DNA from: Planctomycetes bacterium UBA4800
GTDB taxonomy: Bacteria > Planctomycetota > UBA8108 > UBA8890 > UBA8898
Direction: 5' to 3'
Assembly: GCA_002402755.1 (NCBI GenBank)
Contig: DHGK01000339.1
Coordinates: 1 to 27,131, forward strand
Length of the DNA stretch: 27,131 nt
The notes under the pieces were generated by a model. That model was not told the DNA's origin and made no database searches. It was given only the letters and a program-made list of their open reading frames with translations. This document shows positions 22,447-27,131 of this stretch, piece by piece. The position numbers and the translations under genes are program-made. Each line of letters opens with the position of its first letter. Position 1 is the first letter of the stretch.

Positions 22447-23754
22447 TCAGGCGGCGTCGTCATCGCGGAAGAAAAGCAGCGTGTAGCCCCACATGAGCAG
22501 CGCGGCGACGACGCCCGTGGCGATCATCGCGTACCAGATGATCTCCGGCGTCCCTTGTTCCTTCGCGGTCTTGTAGAGCCAGCCGCCCGCGGGATCGCCC
22601 GCGAACCTGGCGATGGCGATCGGCAGGAACGCGAAGCCCTGGTACATGCCCTGCTGCCCCGGCGGGGCGATCTTCGAGATGTAGCCGTAGTAGCGCGGGG
22701 CCTGGATCATCTCGCCGATGGCGAAGGCGACGATGCCCGCGATGATGGTCGGAATGCTCGGGTACAGGCCGATGATCACCCAGATCAGGCTCGATATCCA
22801 GAAGCCGAGCACGATCGACTTGGGCGTCGACAGCCGCTTCGTCAGGATGCTGAGCGGAATCTGGAGGAGGATGATCGCGCCCGCGCCGGACACCGACTGC
22901 ACGATCTCGTAGGGGTAGTCCTTGTCGATGAAATCCGTCACGTAGTAGGGGACGATGATGAACTCCTGCCAGAAGATGATCCAGTACAGCGAGTAGATGA
23001 GCAGGAAGAGCATGAACTTGAAGTTCGCGAGCACGATGCCGAGGTTCTTGAGCCGGCTCGCGAGCGACTCCCGCGGCCCGGCGCTCGCGATGCGCACCTC
23101 CTTGTAGAGGCACAGGTTGACGATCAGCATCGCCAGGCAGCTTGCGGATGAGACCAGGTAGACGTAGGCATGCCCGACATGATCGCGGACGAAGTACGCG
23201 ATGACCGGGCCGATCATCGCGCCGATGTTGACGATCCAGTAGTAGACCGCGAAGCCGAGCGACTTGACCTCCTCCTTGCTCGTCACGGCGACGGTGCCGA
23301 GCACCGACGGCTTGATGAACCCGCCGCCGAAGGCCGTGAGGATGAGAAACGCCATCATGATCCAGTAGCGCGAGGACATGGACTCCCCGTACAGCCCGGA
23401 GAACGCGCTCATGCCGACCGACCCGATCAGGAAGTAGCCGAGCGCCAGCACCGAGAAGGCCACGTTGAACGCGCGCCGGAAGCCCCAGCTATCCGCGAGC
23501 GTGCCGCAGAGGATCGGCAGGAGGTAGATCAGGCCGCCGAAGACGCCGTTCAGGGTCCCCGCCTGCACCTCGTCGAAGCCGAGCGTGTCGCGCATGTAGA
23601 CCATGAAGACGATCTGCTGCGCGTAGTACGCCAGCCGCTCGAAGAGCTCCATGCCGTTGGCGACCCAGAAGGTGGGGTGGAAGCCGGCGCGGAGTCTCTC
23701 GGCCTGGGATCGAGCGCCCGTGCGGAGCTTCTGCAGCGTGGAGTTGATGCTCAC
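22447..23754 (-). CDS. MFS transporter, POT/PTR-like
   Basis: A 435-residue membrane protein with about twelve hydrophobic segments. NGMELFERLAYYAQQ in the first helix resembles the E-x-x-E-R-F-x-Y-Y motif of proton-dependent oligopeptide transporters. Other family-like stretches are LPILCGTLADSWGFRRAF between helices 2 and 3 and AFGGGFIKPSVLGTVA. The substrate is unknown; pairing with the next gene hints at a sugar or glycoside, but that is guesswork. GTG 23754 is chosen because AGAGGA lies 6 nt upstream and VSINSTLQK leads into the usual N-terminus; an ATG further upstream gives an Arg-rich extension without membrane-protein character. It ends 21 nt before the isomerase-like gene. Confidence 0.85.
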   Translation of the reverse strand: MSINSTLQKLRTGARSQAERLRAGFHPTFWVANGMELFERLAYYAQQIVFMVYMRDTLGFDEVQAGTLNGVFGGLIYLLPILCGTLADSWGFRRAFNVAFSVLALGYFLIGSVGMSAFSGLYGESMSSRYWIMMAFLILTAFGGGFIKPSVLGTVAVTSKEEVKSLGFAVYYWIVNIGAMIGPVIAYFVRDHVGHAYVYLVSSASCLAMLIVNLCLYKEVRIASAGPRESLASRLKNLGIVLANFKFMLFLLIYSLYWIIFWQEFIIVPYYVTDFIDKDYPYEIVQSVSGAGAIILLQIPLSILTKRLSTPKSIVLGFWISSLIWVIIGLYPSIPTIIAGIVAFAIGEMIQAPRYYGYISKIAPPGQQGMYQGFAFLPIAIARFAGDPAGGWLYKTAKEQGTPEIIWYAMIATGVVAALLMWGYTLLFFRDDDAA

Positions 23755-23831
23755 CTGATGTCCTCTGGAACGGGTTGATGCTCGCCGGCGAGCGCCCGGA
23801 GCCCGCGGCCTTCCACCGATTGTGCCCAATT

Positions 23832-23859
23832 CGGCGGGCGCCGTCCAGAGCCCCCGCCG
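23832..23859. other. GC hairpin between the ABC and transporter/isomerase halves of the operon
   Basis: A 10-bp inverted repeat with one mismatch (23832-23841 and 23850-23859) and an 8-nt loop lies 5 nt after the ABC ATPase stop codon. No T-run follows on the minus strand, so full termination is doubtful. It could stabilise the upstream message or partly reduce expression of the two downstream genes. The remaining 77 nt to the GTG at 23754 show no clear promoter. Confidence 0.3.
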
Positions 23860-23863
23860 GCCC

Positions 23864-24589
23864 TCATCCCTTTTCCTCGGTCAGCCGCAGGAACACCTCC
23901 TCCAGGCGGTCCTTCTCGCCGAGGAGCTTCTCGATGGGGCCGTCCCACAGGAAGCGGCCCTGGTTGAGGATGCCTATTCGGCCGCCGATCTCCTCGGCGA
24001 GCGCCAGGCTGTGCGTCGAGAGCAGCACCGCGGTGCCGCGCGCGGTCGCCGCGCGGAGCGCCTCGATCGCCTTCCTGAGATGGCGCGGATCCAGCCCCAC
24101 CCACGGCTCGTCGATGAGGAGCAGCGCCGGCTCGGGCAGGAACGCCGCGACGAAGCACAGGCGCTGGCGCATGCCGTGCGAGTAGGTGCCGACCAGGCCC
24201 CGCGCCTCCTCGCCGAGGTCGAAGAACTCGAGCAGCCGCGCGGCCGTCTCCCTCCAGCCGGGCTCGGCGAGCCGGTACGTGCTCGCGACGAACGCGAGGT
24301 ACTCCCAGCCCGTGAGGCGCTCGAAGATGGTGGGGTGGTCGGGGATGAAGCTCATGAGGCGCTTGGCGGCGACCGGGTCGGCATCGAGGGCGATGCCGCC
24401 TATCCTGATCGCGCCCTCCGTGGGCCTGAGGAGTCCGCAGAGGAGCTTGAGCAGGGTCGTCTTGCCGGCGCCGTTCGGGCCGAGCAGCGTGTACATGTCG
24501 CCCCGCGAGAGCGCGAGGTCGACCCCGTCCAGCGCGCGCTTGGCGCCGAAGAGCTTGGACACGCCCGCAACGCGCAGTATCTCCGTCAT
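23864..24589 (-). CDS. ABC transporter ATP-binding protein
   Basis: A 241-residue ATPase with all key elements: Walker A GPNGAGKTT (residues 37-45), signature YSHGMRQRL (about 136-144), Walker B LLLIDEP with catalytic E161, and H-loop STHS (H193). This single-domain form with a GGIALDADP-type segment and a short C-terminus is typical of the ABC-2/exporter-type ATPases that drive a separately encoded membrane protein. ATG 24589 overlaps the stop of the preceding gene as ATGA, so the two are translationally coupled. Its membrane partner is most likely the large permease at 25403-27016. The cargo cannot be predicted. Confidence 0.95.
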   Translation of the reverse strand: MTEILRVAGVSKLFGAKRALDGVDLALSRGDMYTLLGPNGAGKTTLLKLLCGLLRPTEGAIRIGGIALDADPVAAKRLMSFIPDHPTIFERLTGWEYLAFVASTYRLAEPGWRETAARLLEFFDLGEEARGLVGTYSHGMRQRLCFVAAFLPEPALLLIDEPWVGLDPRHLRKAIEALRAATARGTAVLLSTHSLALAEEIGGRIGILNQGRFLWDGPIEKLLGEKDRLEEVFLRLTEEKG

Positions 24590-25401
24590 TGCCGTCCTTC
24601 TCCGCGCTCCCGGAACATCCGATGCGCCTGCGTCGATGACCCTTGCCGGAACTCGATGCCGCCCGGCGCCTCGACCCTGAGAATGTCGCCGTCGATGCCC
24701 GCCGTGACGATGAAGGTGCCCGACGGCGCCGTGAGATCGAGCCGCAGCACCTCCATGCGCACGCCATCGACCATCGTGATCGCGCGCTCGATCACGCGCA
24801 CGCTGACGCGCGCCTGCATGCGCGTCAAGGGGTCGAAGTACGGGATCTCCCGCGTCTCGCCCTCGGAGAGGTCGCCGAGCGGCGGGATCGGCAGCACCGC
24901 GCCGGCGATGCCGAGGCTGCGCGGAATCGTGAAGGCCAGATTGAGGTCCTCGCCGCCGCGCGAGAGCCTGACGAGGACCTCGCCGCCCTCCCGCCCGCCC
25001 GCGAGCCTGAAGCGTTCGCCCGCGACATCGAGCGCGAGATCGAGCGCCATGATCTCGCCGAGGCCGTCGAGCAGCACTTCGCCCTGGAGCGCGAGCGCGC
25101 CGCGCGTGCCGAGCCACGGCAGGAGCCGCGCGTAGCCGTCGAGCGTCATCTTGTAGGCGTGGACCGATGCGCCGCCTTCCTCGGGGCTCTGCACCGTGTA
25201 GCCGCTGTAGCCGATCGGCTTGCTCTCGTGGTAGATGATGAGATACTGCTCGCGCGACACCCGCAGGCCGAGGAACTCGACGACGGCGCGGCTGTAGCCG
25301 CTCAGCCGCTCGAAGCGCGCCTGGCGGGCGATGTTGAAACCCTGCATGGTCGTGAAGAAGGCGATCGCGGCGGCATAGGCGAGGAGTCGTCCGGCGCGCA
25401 T
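24586..25401 (-). CDS. membrane-anchored protein of unknown function in the ABC operon
   Basis: A 271-residue protein with one N-terminal hydrophobic segment (about residues 5-21, LLAYAAAIAFFTTMQGF) that would act as an uncleaved anchor, leaving a beta-rich domain outside the cytoplasm. YLIIYHESKPIGYSGYTVQ resembles a 'Y..x.G..IGY' beta-hairpin I associate with envelope domains found beside transglutaminase-like proteins, but I do not recognise the family. The C-terminus contains a further beta segment (MVDGVRMEVLRLDLTAPSGTF). It lies between permease (1-nt gap) and ATPase (4-nt ATGA overlap), so it is very probably a dedicated accessory subunit or substrate-handling factor of the same transporter. 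Confidence 0.85.
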   Translation of the reverse strand: MRAGRLLAYAAAIAFFTTMQGFNIARQARFERLSGYSRAVVEFLGLRVSREQYLIIYHESKPIGYSGYTVQSPEEGGASVHAYKMTLDGYARLLPWLGTRGALALQGEVLLDGLGEIMALDLALDVAGERFRLAGGREGGEVLVRLSRGGEDLNLAFTIPRSLGIAGAVLPIPPLGDLSEGETREIPYFDPLTRMQARVSVRVIERAITMVDGVRMEVLRLDLTAPSGTFIVTAGIDGDILRVEAPGGIEFRQGSSTQAHRMFRERGEGRQ

Positions 25402-25402
25402 G

Positions 25403-27016
25403 TCAGTACTCCCTCCGCGCCAGGGCGCGCAGCGACCACGCCAGGCCGCCGGCGATCGCGGCGCCGGCGCAGAGCAGCGCCGCGGCCCGGAGCGCCGTGC
25501 CCAGCGCGTGCACCCGCAGGAGGTCGCCGGTCACCCACAGGCCCATCACGAGCGCCACGAGGCCGGCGCTCGCCAGGAAGTTGGCGGTGCCGCCGGCCGT
25601 GCCGAGCACCTCGCTCGGCCGGTCGCTCTTCCACCGCGCGAAGGCGGCGCTGAAGCCGAGCGCGAGCGCCGTGAGCGCGACCGAGAGCAGCACGATGAGG
25701 AGCGTGCCGAGGAGGAGCGGCACGGCGTCCGTCGTGATGGCGAGCTGGCTCGCGACCGCCAGGCAGACCGCCGCGGGCAGCATGAGCAGCAGCCCGAGGA
25801 GCATCTTCGCGGCGATCACCGCGCGCCGGCCGATCGGCGCCGACATGAGGATCCAGATCGAGACGCCCTCGCTCTCCAGCAGCGGGTAGACGAAGCGCGA
25901 GCTGAAGCTCGCGAGGATGAACGAGATCGCCGTCAGGTTCGCGAGCGAGATGAAGCGCCAGTACGGCGCGGGCAGCACGTCGCGCGGGATGCGCAGCAGG
26001 CTCACGGTGTAGAGCGCCATCAGGAGCAGGAAGACGATGAGCTGCAGGGACTGCGTGGGATCGCGGGCGAAGAGGAGCACGTCCTTGCGGATGAGGCCGG
26101 CCAGCGGCCCGCGGACGCGCGGGATCCGCGTCCGGCGGCGCGGCGGCGCGGCCAGCGCGTTCAGATCCTGCCACAGCGCGAGGTAGCGATGCCGCCCCAG
26201 AAGGTCGAGGACCGGCCAGAGCGCGCACGCGGCGCTCACCGTCAGGCCGAGCGAGAAGAACCCCTCGCCCCCGAAGCCCCGCGCGAACGCGAGGAGCGCG
26301 TGCGATGTCCACTTGCCCGGCCAGAAGGACGAGCTCATCGCCCTGAGGCGCTCCGTGAGCCGCGTGAGCAGGACCAGCTCCTGCCCCGGCGCGAACGAGA
26401 TCTCCCTGAGCTGCGCCACGAGGTACGCGCCGCCCGCGAGGATGAACGCGGCGCCCGCGATCGTGAAGACCTTGCGGCCGAACCGGCGGCGCAGGAGGCC
26501 GAGCAGGAACGCGCCCAGGACGCCGATGACGCCGCACAGGAGGAGGAACGCCGAGAGCACGGCCGGCATGAGCGCGTAGTACATGGCGCCGGCGTCGTGG
26601 CTGGCGCCGTAGCTCACGAGCACCGCGCTGCCCAGGAGGAACGTCGCCCAGGAGCTCTGGACGATCGACTCGGCGGCGTGGAGCGCGAAGACGCGCGGCG
26701 CCGGCAGCGGGAGCGAGAAGTACAGCTCCGTCCTGCGGCCGCGGAAGAGATACGCGTAGCCGACGAGCAGGTTGCTCAGGATCAGGAAGTTGAAGAGGAC
26801 GAAGAACAGGAACTGGACGAGGCCGTTGCTCAGGATCTCGCCCATGGCGGGGAGCTTGAGAACGAACCAGAAACCCTTCGCGACCAGGGCCATGCCCCCC
26901 GCGATGAAGAGGCCGAAGAGCCCGAAGAGGATCGCGAACCTGAAGATGTCTTCCTTCCGCAGGTTGCGGAAGTAGTTGCGCAGCATGTGTGCGCGCAGGC
27001 GCAGCAGCATCATCAT
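25403..27016 (-). CDS. ABC-type exporter permease
   Basis: A 537-residue integral membrane protein with roughly twelve hydrophobic segments in two halves separated by a cytoplasmic loop rich in Arg (APPRRRTRIPRVRGPLAGLI, about residues 287-306). The N-terminus MMMLLRLRAHMLRNYFRNLRKED followed by helices, and RGRRTELYFSLPLPAPRVFAL with its FSLPLPAPRV coupling-helix-like stretch, are typical of fused ABC-2-like permeases. With the ATPase two genes downstream it would form an exporter. ATG 27016 overlaps the stop codon of a 12-codon leader ORF (CCATGA), so its translation is probably coupled to that leader; its own GAGG lies about 10 nt upstream. Confidence 0.87.
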   Translation of the reverse strand: MMMLLRLRAHMLRNYFRNLRKEDIFRFAILFGLFGLFIAGGMALVAKGFWFVLKLPAMGEILSNGLVQFLFFVLFNFLILSNLLVGYAYLFRGRRTELYFSLPLPAPRVFALHAAESIVQSSWATFLLGSAVLVSYGASHDAGAMYYALMPAVLSAFLLLCGVIGVLGAFLLGLLRRRFGRKVFTIAGAAFILAGGAYLVAQLREISFAPGQELVLLTRLTERLRAMSSSFWPGKWTSHALLAFARGFGGEGFFSLGLTVSAACALWPVLDLLGRHRYLALWQDLNALAAPPRRRTRIPRVRGPLAGLIRKDVLLFARDPTQSLQLIVFLLLMALYTVSLLRIPRDVLPAPYWRFISLANLTAISFILASFSSRFVYPLLESEGVSIWILMSAPIGRRAVIAAKMLLGLLLMLPAAVCLAVASQLAITTDAVPLLLGTLLIVLLSVALTALALGFSAAFARWKSDRPSEVLGTAGGTANFLASAGLVALVMGLWVTGDLLRVHALGTALRAAALLCAGAAIAGGLAWSLRALARREY

Positions 27017-27051
27017 GGTCGGGATGCCTCGTGCGGCTCGTGCTCGTGCAT
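27013..27051 (-). CDS. 12-codon leader ORF MHEHEPHEASRP coupled to the ABC permease
   Basis: ATG at 27051-27049 has a textbook AAGGAG (27062-27057) 5 nt upstream, the best ribosome-binding site near the start of this operon. It encodes M-H-E-H-E-P-H-E-A-S-R-P and stops at TGA 27015-27013, which overlaps the permease ATG (27016-27014) as ATGA. This is the arrangement of a translational coupling device. The His/Glu-rich composition could bind metal or, as a codon run, slow ribosomes, but both are speculation. It is too short for any homology test. Confidence 0.5.
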   Translation of the reverse strand: MHEHEPHEASRP

Positions 27052-27073
27052 GCGCGCTCCTTCGTGTGCGGCA

Positions 27074-27079
27074 ATTCTA
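27074..27079 (-). promoter_or_regulatory. candidate -10 box for the ABC operon
   Basis: TAGAAT on the minus strand (5 of 6 to consensus) lies 22 nt before the leader ORF start, a comfortable distance for a short leader containing AAGGAG. No good -35 hexamer is seen at 16-18 nt (AGGACT or GGACTC), so an activator would be expected if this is real. Confidence 0.3.
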
Positions 27080-27108
27080 CCGCATGCGGGGCGCCGAGTC
27101 CTCCCGGC

Positions 27109-27131
27109 GTCCGGGGAAGACGGAAGGACGA
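27109..27131 (+). repeat. partial second copy of the GAAGACGGAA dispersed repeat at the window edge
   Basis: GTCCGGGGAAGACGGAAGGA repeats, with small changes, the first 20 nt of the element at 5251 (GTCCGAGAAGACGGAAGGA). The sequence ends before the ACGAAGGC array would be reached. Confidence 0.45.

Noticed and set aside
21019..25135. Long plus-strand open frames opposite the isomerase-like, MFS and ABC ATPase genes.
   Set aside because: They are antisense shadows of genes with clear motifs (Walker boxes, membrane helices, Tat signal).

Overview
The window is high-GC bacterial DNA with strong third-position GC bias, so nearly every real gene has a long open shadow frame on the other strand. 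I read it as a chromosomal piece of a Planctomycetota-like (PVC-type) bacterium, probably from a metagenome. The clues are secreted proteins ending in dockerin-like 'DIADAI..L..LF' cassettes, a large PQQ-type propeller protein, a Tat-exported fucose-isomerase-like protein and CrtN/CrtP/CrtNc-type C30 carotenoid genes. The taxonomic call is an inference from gene content. I saw no tRNA, rRNA, CRISPR array, insertion sequence or phage gene.

Layout. 1-568 (-): an ECF sigma factor, cut by the window edge, with a sigma-E-like promoter directly upstream that suggests autoregulation. 601-826 (+): the orphan 3' end of a lost surface-protein gene that still carries its terminator. 957-5171 (+): a secreted 1404-residue protein made of four tandem modules plus a dockerin-like tail, closed by a strong terminator. 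5251-5300: a small dispersed repeat. 5447-6097 (+): a stand-alone B3/B4 editing-type domain. 6103-9381 (-): an exported PQQ-like propeller protein with an internal methyltransferase-like domain. 9536-10903 (+): a sugar/H+ symporter. 11025-11399 (+): a cyclophilin-like small protein. 11430-14684 (-): a secreted six-hairpin glycosidase-like protein.

14835-20898 is a light-protection island: a CPD photolyase (+), a CrtN/CrtI-type desaturase (-), and divergent from it an aldehyde dehydrogenase translationally coupled to a CrtP-type carotenoid oxygenase (+). Together these fit conversion of a C30 (squalene-type) backbone into a carboxylated carotenoid. The backbone synthase is not in the window.

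20962-27051 is one minus-strand run: a 12-codon leader ORF, an ABC permease, a membrane-anchored protein of unknown function, the ABC ATPase, an MFS/POT-like transporter and a Tat-exported sugar-isomerase-like protein. The first four reading frames overlap or abut and are probably translationally coupled.

The points most worth a second look are the tandem-module protein and its orphan paralogous tail beside the ECF sigma gene, the methyltransferase domain inside an exported propeller, the coupled leader ORF of the ABC operon, and the recurring placement of -10-like boxes 6-12 nt from start codons, which suggests leaderless or very short-leader transcripts.
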